A stretch of DNA of 64,000 bases from Bradyrhizobium macuxiense (GTDB taxonomy: Bacteria > Pseudomonadota > Alphaproteobacteria > Rhizobiales > Xanthobacteraceae), in NCBI RefSeq assembly GCF_007993935.1, contig NZ_VITY01000004.1, positions 434,001 to 498,000 on the forward strand. Reading direction: 5' to 3'. The first letter of the stretch is position 1. Each line of letters starts with the position of its first letter. The notes below the pieces were generated by a model. It made no database searches. It worked only from the letters and a program-made list of their open reading frames with translations, and was not told the DNA's origin. This document shows, in pieces, positions 42,447 to 51,622 of this stretch. The position numbers were made by a program, and so were the translations under genes.

Positions 42447-42607
42447 GACGCGGCCTCGGCATTCGAACGCGTAAGCCAGCGAATGAAGTTCGCCTGACCT
42501 TGGTAGAGGCAGAGGCGTCCGCAGTAGCGTTCACCCGCCGGATTTCGCAAACAGATGATCTTGGGCTCTTCGCTGTCGCATTGGGCACAGCGCGGTTCCG
42601 CACGCAT
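42443..42607 (-). CDS. Small four-cysteine protein, first gene of a three-gene micro-operon
   Basis: A 54-aa protein: RCAQCDSEEPKIICLR and ERYCGRLCLYQGQANF hold CxxC and CxxxC pairs plus one more cysteine, a treble-clef or ribbon-like layout. The ATG at 42607 is preceded by GGAGGGAGG, a very strong ribosome site; the open frame extends upstream to 42769 without any comparable signal. It starts the operon of three tiny genes on the minus strand. Confidence 0.68.
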   Translation of the reverse strand: MRAEPRCAQCDSEEPKIICLRNPAGERYCGRLCLYQGQANFIRWLTRSNAEAAS

Positions 42608-42782
42608 GGCGACCTCCCTCCGAGGAATTGCCATTTGCCATTCAAAATGTCTGACGTGGTCCTTGCCGCCGGTGAAGAGCGGCGACGCGAAATCTCGCGC
42701 CACGGCCGCGCCTGCACAACTTGTCCAGATGTTTGGCGGCATCATCCTTGCGTATACCGGTCCGCTCATGCCTGATTTGAAC

Positions 42783-43172
42783 TCAATCGCTCGTCGCGGC
42801 GTCGCGCTGGCCGAGGGCGGTATCGAGGCATTTGATCAGAACGTCCCCGTCGAAGGGCTTGACCAGAAAGCAGATCGCTCCTGCTTTCAGGGCTCGGGCG
42901 CGATCGTTCTCGACGGAGAAGGCTGTGATGAAAATGAACGGAAGGCGCTGTCCGTTGGCAATCAGGTGACTCTGCAGGTCGAGCCCGCTCATCGCCGGCA
43001 TCCTGACATCCGTGATCACACAGGATGTGTCGTTCAGGCGGGGCGAGTGCAGGAATTCCTCGGCCGACGCGTAGGTCTCGACCGCATAGCCCAGCGACCT
43101 GACGAGATTGTGGGTCGCGGTGCGAACCGAGACGTCATCGTCGATGATTGATATCACTGGCGGATTGGACAA
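42783..43172 (-). CDS. Stand-alone FixJ-type receiver domain protein
   Basis: A 129-aa single receiver domain: PPVISIIDDDVSVRTATHNL (acidic pocket), phospho-acceptor Asp in VITDVRMPAMSGLDLQSHL, FITAFS (Thr/Ser) and VKPFDGD (Lys). No output domain. The TTG at 43172 (giving MSNPPVIS) fits the family; a GTG at 43229 would add 19 residues. It lies downstream of the kinase/FixJ operon and probably shares its phosphorelay as a phosphate sink or single-domain regulator. Confidence 0.85.
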   Translation of the reverse strand: MSNPPVISIIDDDVSVRTATHNLVRSLGYAVETYASAEEFLHSPRLNDTSCVITDVRMPAMSGLDLQSHLIANGQRLPFIFITAFSVENDRARALKAGAICFLVKPFDGDVLIKCLDTALGQRDAATSD

Positions 43173-43262
43173 GGAGGTCTTCCCGGGGACGGTCGGATAG
43201 GGCTTGGTTTGTGCGATGATGCGGCGCACAGTGCGTCGCCAATCGGGGCCGGAGAATCATAC

Positions 43263-43937
43263 TTAGGTTTGCGCCCCGCCGGATGCCCGTCCGATCCCGA
43301 GGATCTCGGCCATCCTGACCAGATCGGGCAGCGACTTCGCCGCCATTTTCCGCATGATCTGGCCGCGGTGGATCTTCACCGTGATCTCGGCCACGCCGAT
43401 TTCCGCGGCAACCTGCTTGTTCATCAGTCCGGCCGTGACGAGAGTCATCACCTGACGCTCACGCGGCGTCAGGGTCGCGAAGGCGCCGCGGAGGTTTGCG
43501 AGAACCTTGGCCTCATCGCGACGGCTTCTGTCGCGGTCGATCGCTGTCGTAACGGCATCCAGCATGTCCTGATCGCGGAATGGCTTGGTCAGGAAGTCGA
43601 CCGCTCCGGCCTTCATGGCCCTGACCGTCATCGGGATATCGCCATGACCGGTCATGAAGATGATCGGAATATGAATGCCGGCCTTCGCCAGCTCTGCCTG
43701 AAAGTCGAGGCCGCTCAGCCGGGGCAGCCGGATGTCCAGGATCAGGCAGCTCGGGACATCCGCCGGCTTGTGCTGCAGAAATTCATGGGCCGACCCGAAC
43801 GTCACGGTTCGCAGGCCGACCGACCGGAAAAGATTGCTCAGCGCGTCCCGCACCGACGCGTCGTCGTCGATGACGAAGACGATCGGATCCTCGGCGTTGG
43901 CTTGAGTGGGAGGCGATGCCGCGCGCCCGGTCACCAT
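43263..43937 (-). CDS. FixJ/StyR-family two-domain response regulator
   Basis: A 224-aa regulator: receiver with FVIDDDASVRDALSNLFRSV, Asp in LILDIRLPRLSGLDF, FMTGHGD and LTKPFRDQ; LuxR-type HTH with LTPRERQVMTLVTAGLMNKQ and VAEITVKIHRGQIMRKM. The ATG at 43937 has AGGAG 5 bases upstream and overlaps the kinase stop by 7 bases, so the two are translated together. A 13-base word AAACCTAAGTATG covers its stop codon and recurs near the kinase promoter. Confidence 0.92.
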   Translation of the reverse strand: MVTGRAASPPTQANAEDPIVFVIDDDASVRDALSNLFRSVGLRTVTFGSAHEFLQHKPADVPSCLILDIRLPRLSGLDFQAELAKAGIHIPIIFMTGHGDIPMTVRAMKAGAVDFLTKPFRDQDMLDAVTTAIDRDRSRRDEAKVLANLRGAFATLTPRERQVMTLVTAGLMNKQVAAEIGVAEITVKIHRGQIMRKMAAKSLPDLVRMAEILGIGRASGGAQT

Positions 43938-45700
43938 GCATGCTCCTCCTGATGCAATGGCAGGGTGAACTGGAATGTCGCGCCGGGGCCGATCTGTTCG
44001 ACCAGGGACAGGCGGCCTTGGTGGGCTTCGACGATCGAGCGGCAGATCGACAAGCCCATTCCCATGCCGCTGGTCTTGGTGGTGTAGAAGGCGTCGAACA
44101 GCCGGTCGGCATTCCCGGTCGCAACCCCGACGCCACAATCGGTGACCGTGACCAGGATCTGCCCGGCATCGTCGTCATGGCGGGTCCGGATCACGAGCTC
44201 CCGCGGCCGCTCCGCGACCGGCTGCATCGCCTCGATGCCGTTGAGGACCAGGTTGAGGATGACCTGCTGCAGCTGGATGCGGTCGGCGACCACAGGCGGG
44301 AGCGCGGGAGTGAGGTCGAGCCGCAGGGATATCAGGTGGCGCTGCAGTTCATGCTGCACCAGGCCGATCACCTCGTTGATGACCTCATTGATGTCGAGCG
44401 GCGCCTTCTGATCGGTGGTCTTGTTCACCAGCGCGCGGACGCGCTGGATGACCTCGCCCGCCCGGTTGCCGTCGCTGATGATCGACCTCACCGCTCCGCG
44501 CGCCTCATTCAGATCGGGAGCCGCCCGGTCGAGCCAGCGCAGGCAGGCCGCGGCGTTGGTGACCACGGCGGCAAGCGGCTGGTTCACTTCATGGGCGATC
44601 GATGCGGCAAGCTCGCCGAGCGCCGTCACGCGCGTGACATGCGCAAGGTTGGTCTGCGCTTCGTGCAATTTCGCCTCGGCCAGCTTGCGCGCCGTGACGT
44701 CGGTGACCGCTCCGACAAATTCGGTGTCGCCCGACATGTTCGTCACCGCATGCGCCCTGGCATGGACATATTTGATCGCCCCGTCGGGCATCAACAGGCG
44801 GTAGCCGTGCTCGAAATCCTTGCGATCGAGCGAGGCGCGGTCGATGGTCCGTTGCACGCGATCGCGATCATCAGGATGGACGCGCTGAAGGACCGTGCCA
44901 TGCTTGATCGATGGAACCCGGTCGAACTCGAATATCCTGAAGGTTTCCTCCGACCAGATGATCTCGCCGCTGGCGACATGCCAGCCGAAGCTGCCGGTAT
45001 GGCTCAATCGCTGGGCCTCGGTCAGGTACATTTCACTCTGCTGCAGCGCATTCTCGGCGTGTTTGCGTTCGGTGATATCCTCGCAGGCGATCAGGACGAT
45101 CAGCTGATCGTCCAGCCGCCGCACCGCCTTGGCATTCTCGCGGACCCAAAGCCTGGAACCGTCCTTGCGGACCTTGCGGATTTCCCAGCTGCGGGTTTGC
45201 CCGATGTTGTCGAGGCATGCGGCGACGCTGCGCAGGACCATTTGTTGTTCCTCGGCGGCAAACACCCGCAGCACGGATTGTCCGAGCAATTCGTCGACGG
45301 TGTAGCCGAGTTGTGCCGCGCCGAACGTGTTGACCGACAGCACGAGGCCCGTCGCGTCGACCATGAAATACATGACCGGGTTGTGCTCGAACACCTCTTT
45401 CCATTGCGCTTCGCTGTTGCGCAGCGCCTCGATCGCGCGTTCTTCGCCGCTGGCCCGGCCGCGCAGCATGGCCTCCATCTGCCTGCGGGTGCGGCCGACC
45501 AGGCGCATCATCAGCAATGTCGCGGTCAGCGACGCGACGAGCAGCGCGAGGGCAACCAGATGGGCGGACGCTGCAGGCTGCGGACCAAGCACCAGCCCGA
45601 TGCAGGTTGCGGCCAAGGCCAGCACCATGCCGCCGAGCAGCCATTGTTCGGCGGACCAGGACCTCGTGGTCGGGTTGGGCATCATCGGCAGCACCAGCAC
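43931..45700 (-). CDS. PAS-domain sensor histidine kinase (FixL-like class)
   Basis: A 589-aa kinase. Two hydrophobic segments (around LLGGMVLALAATCIGLVLG and HLVALALLVASLTATLLMM) place a short N-terminal domain in the membrane. Two to three PAS/PAC modules follow (VFEHNPVMYFMVDATGLVLS; GWHVASGEIIWSEETFRIFE). H-box ELAASIAHEVNQPLAAVV; HATPase with NLVLNGIEAMQP, TVTDCGVGV and TTKTSGMGMGLSICRSIV. No heme-PAS signature could be confirmed, so the signal is unknown. GTG start at 45700 with ATG codons at 45685 and 45682 as alternatives. Confidence 0.88.
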   Translation of the reverse strand: MLVLPMMPNPTTRSWSAEQWLLGGMVLALAATCIGLVLGPQPAASAHLVALALLVASLTATLLMMRLVGRTRRQMEAMLRGRASGEERAIEALRNSEAQWKEVFEHNPVMYFMVDATGLVLSVNTFGAAQLGYTVDELLGQSVLRVFAAEEQQMVLRSVAACLDNIGQTRSWEIRKVRKDGSRLWVRENAKAVRRLDDQLIVLIACEDITERKHAENALQQSEMYLTEAQRLSHTGSFGWHVASGEIIWSEETFRIFEFDRVPSIKHGTVLQRVHPDDRDRVQRTIDRASLDRKDFEHGYRLLMPDGAIKYVHARAHAVTNMSGDTEFVGAVTDVTARKLAEAKLHEAQTNLAHVTRVTALGELAASIAHEVNQPLAAVVTNAAACLRWLDRAAPDLNEARGAVRSIISDGNRAGEVIQRVRALVNKTTDQKAPLDINEVINEVIGLVQHELQRHLISLRLDLTPALPPVVADRIQLQQVILNLVLNGIEAMQPVAERPRELVIRTRHDDDAGQILVTVTDCGVGVATGNADRLFDAFYTTKTSGMGMGLSICRSIVEAHQGRLSLVEQIGPGATFQFTLPLHQEEHAW

Positions 45701-46051
45701 TTGGCCGTCACGGGCCGCGCTGCGTCGCTAGGTGACCGCTATCATCAGCGGCGACAACGTCGCCCTCCTAACAGGCTTGATATTAGCAGCTTTACCGGCG
45801 TCCGGACGAAATCATGCGGGCCTTTGGCGATTCACGCGCGTGAGAGATCGCGCGGAAGGCGAAGCGCGCAGACGCACTCAGGTCCAGGTTGCGACTAAAC
45901 CTAAGTATGGTCCTCCCCAGCCGAATGTAACGGCCGGATCAACCTCCGTTCAATGGCCCGTTTCTTCCCGGTGACTACGCTTATTGGGTAACTCGATGAC
46001 AGTAGAGGTTTCCGGGCTTCGGCAATCGCCAATCAGAGACGGGAGATTGAA
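45701..46051. other. Divergent regulatory region upstream of the PAS kinase
   Basis: 351 bp between the kinase gene and a small plus-strand gene. It contains a 15-bp palindrome ggcgacaacgtcgcc at 45750-45764 and the word AAACCTAAGTATG at 45897-45909, repeated (inverted) at the end of the response-regulator gene. No gene seen; promoters in both directions are expected here. Confidence 0.45.
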
Positions 46052-46318
46052 ATGCCCAACAGGCGCCTGCATTTGATCCTCTGCTCCGAAGATGCCGGGC
46101 ACGAGGCAACGCGTCAGAGGCCCGAGCGCAGCTTTCAGCCGACCGTTATCGATGGTGGCAAGCAGGTCGCGAGCGTGCCGGCCGATCAATCCTGGATCGA
46201 TCTGCTCGACGTCTTCGATTTGGGCGTCGTGATCTGTCAGGCGAGCTACCTGGCCTTGCTTGGTGCGAGCCTGGCAGCGCTGCAGGCGCAAGCAGGCGCG
46301 CCGGATCAAGCATCGTAG
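46052..46318 (+). CDS. Small protein of unknown function
   Basis: An 88-aa protein with GGGAG seven bases before its ATG. It is cytoplasmic by appearance, with a hydrophobic middle (LLDVFDLGVVICQASYLALL) and a variable polar N-terminal half. No motif recognised. Coding character is moderate; it is divergent from the PAS kinase gene. Confidence 0.5.
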   Translation: MPNRRLHLILCSEDAGHEATRQRPERSFQPTVIDGGKQVASVPADQSWIDLLDVFDLGVVICQASYLALLGASLAALQAQAGAPDQAS

Positions 46319-46413
46319 GCCACCCCAGGAGTTAGCCCCGGCAGGCTGCCGGACCGGAGCGATGGCTGCTCACGCCAGGGTCGCGCAGACGGGTCCGATA
46401 ACAGCCTCCGTGA

Positions 46414-46458
46414 GAGCCCGGAATCCAGTCCCCTCTAGCCCTGATGGATTCCGGGCTC
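46414..46458. repeat. 14-bp perfect inverted repeat
   Basis: Arms at 46414-46427 and 46445-46458 with a 17-base loop. No T-run follows. It may be part of a larger degenerate dispersed element. Confidence 0.6.
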
Positions 46459-46540
46459 AGTCTTTTCGGAAGCGTCCCGAATCACGGGCCAAGCTGTCGG
46501 ACCTCGCGGCGTCGCTCCTTTGGTCGGAGCGCTTTCCATT

Positions 46541-46678
46541 CCGTCATCCTGAGGAGCGCGGAACGCGCGTCTCGAAGGGTGAACGGCCCGGACGCTTCCG
46601 CGTACTCCGACTCGTTCTACAATAGCCGGGCCGTCGATCCTTCGAGACGGCCGCTCCGCGGCCTCCTCAGGATGACGG
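46541..46678. repeat. Palindromic repeat (ccgtca-ctgaggagcgcg family), copy 2
   Basis: Arms ccgtcatcctgaggagcgcg and cggcctcctcaggatgacgg with inner tctcgaagg / ccttcgaga. It has a longer middle than the copy at 37665-37768. It ends 30 bp before the glnD stop codon. Confidence 0.75.
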
Positions 46679-46708
46679 GACAGGCCTATGCGCCCCCTAC
46701 GATTCGAT

Positions 46709-49501
46709 CTACGCCGCCGGCTTCGCGGCCTGGTCCTCGCTCGACAACAGGTGCAGCAGCGAGCTCTTGATCGCCGATTGCCGGGTCGGCGCGGTGATCT
46801 GGGCGCCGAGCAGATCGGTGACGTAGAACACGTCGCGGGCGCGTTCACCGAAGGTCGCGACGTGGGCGGAGGCGATGTTGAGGTTGAGCTTCGAGATCGC
46901 GGTGGTGAGCTGGTAGAGCAGGCCGGGGCGGTCGAGGCCGGAGACCTCGATCACGGTGTAACGGTCGGACCACTGGTTGTTGATGGTCACTTCGGGCTCG
47001 ACGATGAACGGCCGCGTCTTGCTGCGCACCGCGCGCTTCGCCACCGCCTCGGGCAGCCTCAGCTTGCCTTCCAGCACGTGCTCGATCATCTCGCCGATCC
47101 TTGTGGCGCGGCGACCCTCATCCTCGTCGCGATCGTATTCGCGCGAGATCGAGATGGTGTCGAGCGCACGGCCGTCGGTCGTGGTGTAGATCTGCGCGTC
47201 GACGATGTTGGCGCCGGCCGAGGCGCAGGCGCCCGCGATGATCGACAGCAGCCAGGGATGGTCGGTCGCCAGGATCGTGAGCTCGGTGACGGCGCGGATC
47301 TCGTCGAAGCCGACATTGATCGCGAGCTTGTGGCCGGCCTGCTCGCTGGCGCGGATGAAGCGTGCCTGGCGGATCTTGCGCGGCAGCTCGACCTTGAGCC
47401 AGTAGGCCGGATAGTGCCGGCCGATATAGGCGTTGAGCTCGGCCTCCGGCCATTCGGTGAAGGCGCGGCGGAATTCGGCCTGCGCCACCGCGATGCGCTG
47501 GGCGCGGTTGACCTCCGAGAAGCCGCCGGTCAGCACCGGCTCGGTCTCGTAATACAGCGTGCGCAACAGCTGCGCCTTCCAGCCGTTCCATACGCCGGGG
47601 CCGACGCCGCGGATATCCGCGGTGGTCAGGATTGTCAGCAGCTTCATCTGCTCGACCGACTGCACCACGGCGGCGAAATTCTCGATCGTCTTGCGGTCCG
47701 ACAGATCGCGCGATTGCGCCACCGTCGACATCGTCAAATGCTCTTCGATCAGCCACGCCACCAGCTCGGTGTCGGCGGCGGAGAAGCCGAGCCGCGGGCA
47801 TAGCCGCCGCGCCACCTTGGCGCCGGCGATCGAGTGATCCTCCGGCCGGCCCTTGGCGATGTCGTGCAACAGCGTCGCGATATAGATCACCGGGCGGTGC
47901 TCGGGGCGGATCTTGCGGAACAGGTCGCTGGCGACCGTGAACTCCTCGTTGCCGCCGCGCTCGATGTCCTGCAGGAAGCCGATGCAGCGCAGCAGATGCT
48001 CGTCCACCGTATAGTGGTGGTACATGTTGAACTGCATCATCGACACGATCTTGCCGAAGGCGCGGATGAAGTGGCCGAGCACGCCGGTCTCGTTCATCCG
48101 CCGCAGCACGACCTCGGCATTGTCGGAGGTCAGGATCTCCATGAACAGGCGGTTGGCTTCGTCGTTCTCGCGCAACTGGGTGTTGATCAGCTTCAGCGAG
48201 CGCGTCACCGTGCGCATCGCATCGGGATGGAAGGCGAGGTTGTTCTGCTGGGCGAGGCGGAAGATCCGGATCAGATTGACCGGATCGTGCTTGAACACGT
48301 CGGGCGCGGCGAGGTTGATGCGGTTGTTGTCGACGATGAAGTCGTCGCTGCCGTTAACCCGCCGCCGCTTGGTGCCGGGCCGCAGCCGCGCCACCATCCG
48401 GCTCAGCACCGGCGCCGGCTTGTTGTGCTCCTCCTCGAGCTTGGCGCACAGGATCGCGGTGAGGTCGCCGACGTCTTTCGCGATCAGGAAGTAGTGCTTC
48501 ATGAAGCGCTCGACGTCCTGCATGCCGGGATGCGAGGTGTAGCCGAGCCGGACCGCGATCTCGCGCTGCATGTCGAACGACAGCCGCTCCTCGGCGCGTC
48601 CGGCGAAGAAGTGCAGATTGCAGCGCACCGACCACAGGAAGTCGGCGCAACGGCGGAAGGTGCGGTATTCCTGCGCGTCGAACACGCCGCGTTCCAAGAG
48701 CTCATCGGTCTCGCGCACGCGGTAGACGTATTTGGCGATCCAGAACAGCGTGTGCAGGTCGCGCAGGCCGCCCTTGCCGTCCTTGACGTTGGGCTCGACC
48801 AAATAGCGCGACTGGCCGGCGCGGCGATGCCGCTCCTCGCGCTCGGCGAGCTTGGCAGTGACGAATTCCGACGCGGTGCCCTGCACCACTTCCTTGTCGA
48901 AGCGTTCGACCAGCTCGTCATAGAGCGGCTGGTCGCCGGTCAGGAACCTGGTTTCCAGGATCGCGGTGCGGATCGTCATGTCGCCGCGCGCCTGGCGGAT
49001 CGATTCATCGACCGAGCGCGTGGCGTGGCCGACCTTCAGCCCCATGTCCCAGAGGCAATAGAGGATAGCTTCGGCGACCTGCTCGCCCCAGGCGGTCTGC
49101 TTGTAGGGCAGGATGAACAAAAGATCGATGTCGGATTCCGGCGCCATCAGTCCGCGGCCATAGCCGCCGGTCGCGACCACGGCCATGCGCTCGGCGCCCG
49201 AGGGGATCGGCGAGTGGTAGAGATGCCTTGTCGCCGCGGCATAGAGGATACGGATGATCTCGTCCTGCACGAAGCAGAGCCGTTCGGCGCAGCGGCGGCC
49301 GTGGCGGTCCTTCAGCAGCAGCGCCTGCGCCGTGGCGCGCGCCGCGATCAGCTCGGCCTTGAGCAGCTGCGCCATCGCGGCGCGGAACTGGTCCTCGCGG
49401 CCGGCATGCTGTTCGGCGAGTGCATTGACCGCCGCGGTGATCCGCTCGGTCTCGAAACGGTCATCCGCCTCAGGGCGGACTTCGGCTACGACGCTGTCCA
49501 T
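46709..49501 (-). CDS. glnD: Bifunctional [protein-PII] uridylyltransferase/uridylyl-removing enzyme
   Basis: A 930-aa GlnD. Nucleotidyltransferase motif GGYGRGLMAPESDIDLLFI near residue 110; HD hydrolase domain with IATLLHDIAKGRPEDHSIAG near 530; two C-terminal ACT domains (starting near ILATDHPWLLSIIAGACASA and VIEVSGLDRPGLLYQLTTAI) that sense glutamine. It uridylylates PII proteins under nitrogen limitation. Length is typical for rhizobia (about 930-950). In this region it is monocistronic. Confidence 0.96.
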   Translation of the reverse strand: MDSVVAEVRPEADDRFETERITAAVNALAEQHAGREDQFRAAMAQLLKAELIAARATAQALLLKDRHGRRCAERLCFVQDEIIRILYAAATRHLYHSPIPSGAERMAVVATGGYGRGLMAPESDIDLLFILPYKQTAWGEQVAEAILYCLWDMGLKVGHATRSVDESIRQARGDMTIRTAILETRFLTGDQPLYDELVERFDKEVVQGTASEFVTAKLAEREERHRRAGQSRYLVEPNVKDGKGGLRDLHTLFWIAKYVYRVRETDELLERGVFDAQEYRTFRRCADFLWSVRCNLHFFAGRAEERLSFDMQREIAVRLGYTSHPGMQDVERFMKHYFLIAKDVGDLTAILCAKLEEEHNKPAPVLSRMVARLRPGTKRRRVNGSDDFIVDNNRINLAAPDVFKHDPVNLIRIFRLAQQNNLAFHPDAMRTVTRSLKLINTQLRENDEANRLFMEILTSDNAEVVLRRMNETGVLGHFIRAFGKIVSMMQFNMYHHYTVDEHLLRCIGFLQDIERGGNEEFTVASDLFRKIRPEHRPVIYIATLLHDIAKGRPEDHSIAGAKVARRLCPRLGFSAADTELVAWLIEEHLTMSTVAQSRDLSDRKTIENFAAVVQSVEQMKLLTILTTADIRGVGPGVWNGWKAQLLRTLYYETEPVLTGGFSEVNRAQRIAVAQAEFRRAFTEWPEAELNAYIGRHYPAYWLKVELPRKIRQARFIRASEQAGHKLAINVGFDEIRAVTELTILATDHPWLLSIIAGACASAGANIVDAQIYTTTDGRALDTISISREYDRDEDEGRRATRIGEMIEHVLEGKLRLPEAVAKRAVRSKTRPFIVEPEVTINNQWSDRYTVIEVSGLDRPGLLYQLTTAISKLNLNIASAHVATFGERARDVFYVTDLLGAQITAPTRQSAIKSSLLHLLSSEDQAAKPAA

Positions 49502-49699
49502 ACGTTCATCCGATATCGGACGAAGCTGTTGCTGTCACGGACCAAAGTATGACGACAGCAGCTCCATGCTTTCCTGGCGGCGCTTCGGGCAAGATCGTTC
49601 TCGCGCCGTCGCGTAAAGGGTAGAGATTTTCTCGTTGACCGCAAGGCTAACTCATTGAATTAAAAGATTGTTTCTTAATCTGATCGAGGAGGTCGACGA

Positions 49700-50674
49700 A
49701 TGCACAAATTTTCCCGGCGCGCCTTCGCTGCGCTGCTCGCGGTCTCGACATTCCTGCCCGGCGCGGCCCTCGCTGCCGACGCGGTGAAGGAGATCCGGAT
49801 CGACTGGGCGACCTACAATCCGGTGTCGATGGTCCTGAAGCAGAAGGGCCTGCTGGAGAAGGAATTCGCCAAGGACGGCATCAGCATCGTCTGGGTACAG
49901 TCGGCCGGCTCCAACAAGGCGCTCGAATTCCTCAATGCCGGGTCGATCGATCTCGGCTCGACCGCGGGCTCGGCCGCTTTGGTCGCCCGGATCAACGGCA
50001 ACCCGATCAAGTCGATCTATGTCTATTCGCGCCCCGAATGGACCGCGTTGGTCACATCAAAGGATTCCAAGATCGCGTCCGTCGCCGACCTCAAGGGCAA
50101 GCGCGTCGCGGTGACGCGCGGCACCGACCCGCACATCTTCCTGGTCCGCGCGCTGCTCGGCGCCGGGCTGACCGAAAAGGACATCACGCCGGTGCTGCTG
50201 CAGCACGCCGACGGCAAGACCGCGCTGATCCGCGGCGACGTCGACGCCTGGGCCGGCCTCGACCCGATGATGGCGCAGGCGGAGGTCGAGGAGGGCGCCA
50301 AGCTGTTCTACCGCAAGGCCGACGCCAACACCTGGGGCATTCTCAATGTTCGCGAGGAGTTTTTGAAGGCGCATCCGGATATCGTCCGCCGCGTGCTCGC
50401 GACCTATGAGGAGGCGCGGAAATATTCGCTCGCCAACTATGACGAGCTGAAAAAGACCTTCATCGCGGTGACCAAGCTGCCGGACGCCGTGGTCGACAAG
50501 CAGCTCAAGGAACGCACCGAGCTGACCCATAGCCGGATCGGCGCCCCGCAGCGGGAATCCATCCTCGCCGCCGGTCTCGCGCTGCAGCAGGCCGGCGTGA
50601 TCGACGCCAAGACCGACGTGAAGGCCGCGCTGGATGCGTTGATCGACGACCAGGTCCCGCTGCCGACGAACTAA
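49700..50674 (+). CDS. ssuA: Aliphatic sulfonate ABC transporter substrate-binding protein
   Basis: A 324-aa periplasmic protein: signal peptide (AFAALLAVSTFLPGAALA) and SsuA/NMT1-like blocks: IRIDWATYNPVSMVLKQKGL, VQSAGSNKALEFLNAGSIDL and GSTAGSAALVARINGNPIKS. The later VTRGTDPHIFLVRALLGAGL is the typical hinge. The ATG follows GAGGAGG. A TTGACC sequence at 49635 is a possible -35 but its -10 is weak. It starts the ssuA-ssuC-ssuB set, separated from ssuC by a GAAA-loop hairpin. Confidence 0.86.
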   Translation: MHKFSRRAFAALLAVSTFLPGAALAADAVKEIRIDWATYNPVSMVLKQKGLLEKEFAKDGISIVWVQSAGSNKALEFLNAGSIDLGSTAGSAALVARINGNPIKSIYVYSRPEWTALVTSKDSKIASVADLKGKRVAVTRGTDPHIFLVRALLGAGLTEKDITPVLLQHADGKTALIRGDVDAWAGLDPMMAQAEVEEGAKLFYRKADANTWGILNVREEFLKAHPDIVRRVLATYEEARKYSLANYDELKKTFIAVTKLPDAVVDKQLKERTELTHSRIGAPQRESILAAGLALQQAGVIDAKTDVKAALDALIDDQVPLPTN

Positions 50675-50696
50675 CCGCCGTCGTCAATTACTCTCC

Positions 50697-50722
50697 GTCG
50701 TCCCGGCGAAAGCCGGGACGAC
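50697..50722. repeat. GAAA-loop hairpin between ssuA and ssuC
   Basis: An 11-bp perfect stem (gtcgtcccggc / gccgggacgac) closed by GAAA, 23 bp after the ssuA stop. No T-run. Such a REP-like structure inside an operon commonly protects the upstream message and lets the binding protein be made in excess over the membrane parts. Confidence 0.75.
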
Positions 50723-50780
50723 ACGGGATGAAGCCGGGCTGCCCCCACCTTGCAATCCAGCGCGAAGAATAGTTCTTGCT

Positions 50781-51622
50781 ATGGCCATGACCGTTGACCT
50801 GCCCGCGCTGGAACAGACGGCCGCGCCGCGTGCGGCGCCGGCGCGGTGGTCGCGCTTGGCGCGGCCGGCGCTCGGGCTTCTGGTGCCGGTGATGTGTGCG
50901 CTCGGCTGGGAGCTGGTGGTTTATCTCGGCTATTCCAACGGCCGCCTGGTGCCGCCGCCGTCGAAGGTGTTCCAGACCATTGTCGAGCTCGCCAGGAGCG
51001 GCGAGCTGTCGCGGCATATCCTCGCGACCTTGTGGCGCGTCGGCGCGGGCTTTGCGCTCGGCGTCGTCGCCGGCACCGTCATGGGCGCGATTTCCGGGTA
51101 TTGGGATTTCGCCAAGCGGCTGCTTGATCCGACCGTGCAGGCCTTGCGCGCGATCCCCTCGCTCGCCTGGGTGCCGCTGTTCGTGCTCTGGCTCGGCATC
51201 TTCGAGACCTCGAAGGTCGCGCTGATCGCGGTCGGGGTGTTCTTTCCGATCTATCTCGGCGTGATGGGCGCGATCCTGTCGGTCGATCGCAAGATCGTCG
51301 AGGTCGGGCGGGTGTTCCGCCTGTCAGGACCGGCGATGATCCGCCGCATCCTGTTGCCGGCGGTGCTGCCGGCCTATGTGGTGGCGCTGCGGGTCGGGCT
51401 GGGCCTGGGCTGGATGTTCGTGGTCGCGGCCGAACTGATCGGCGCCTCCGAGGGCCTCGGCTATCTCCTGCTCGACGGCCAGCAACTCGGCAAGCCGGCG
51501 CAGATCCTCGCCGCGATCGTGATCTTCGCGATCCTCGGCAAGCTGACCGATTGGCTGATCGAGGTCGCCGCGGCACCGCTGCTGCGCTGGCAGGACGCGT
51601 TCGGCGCGCGGGGAGGGCAGTG

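Larger units (their letters stand above)
46319..46708. other. Convergent intergenic region with two palindromic repeats
   Basis: 390 bp between the small protein gene and the end of glnD. It contains a 14-bp perfect inverted repeat (gagcccggaatcca / tggattccgggctc, 46414-46458) and the larger element at 46541-46678. No gene. Confidence 0.55.

Noticed and set aside
49635..49662. Sigma-70-like promoter TTGACC / GAATTA upstream of ssuA
   Set aside because: The -10 match is weak and the 16-bp spacing is arbitrary; mentioned only in the gene entry.
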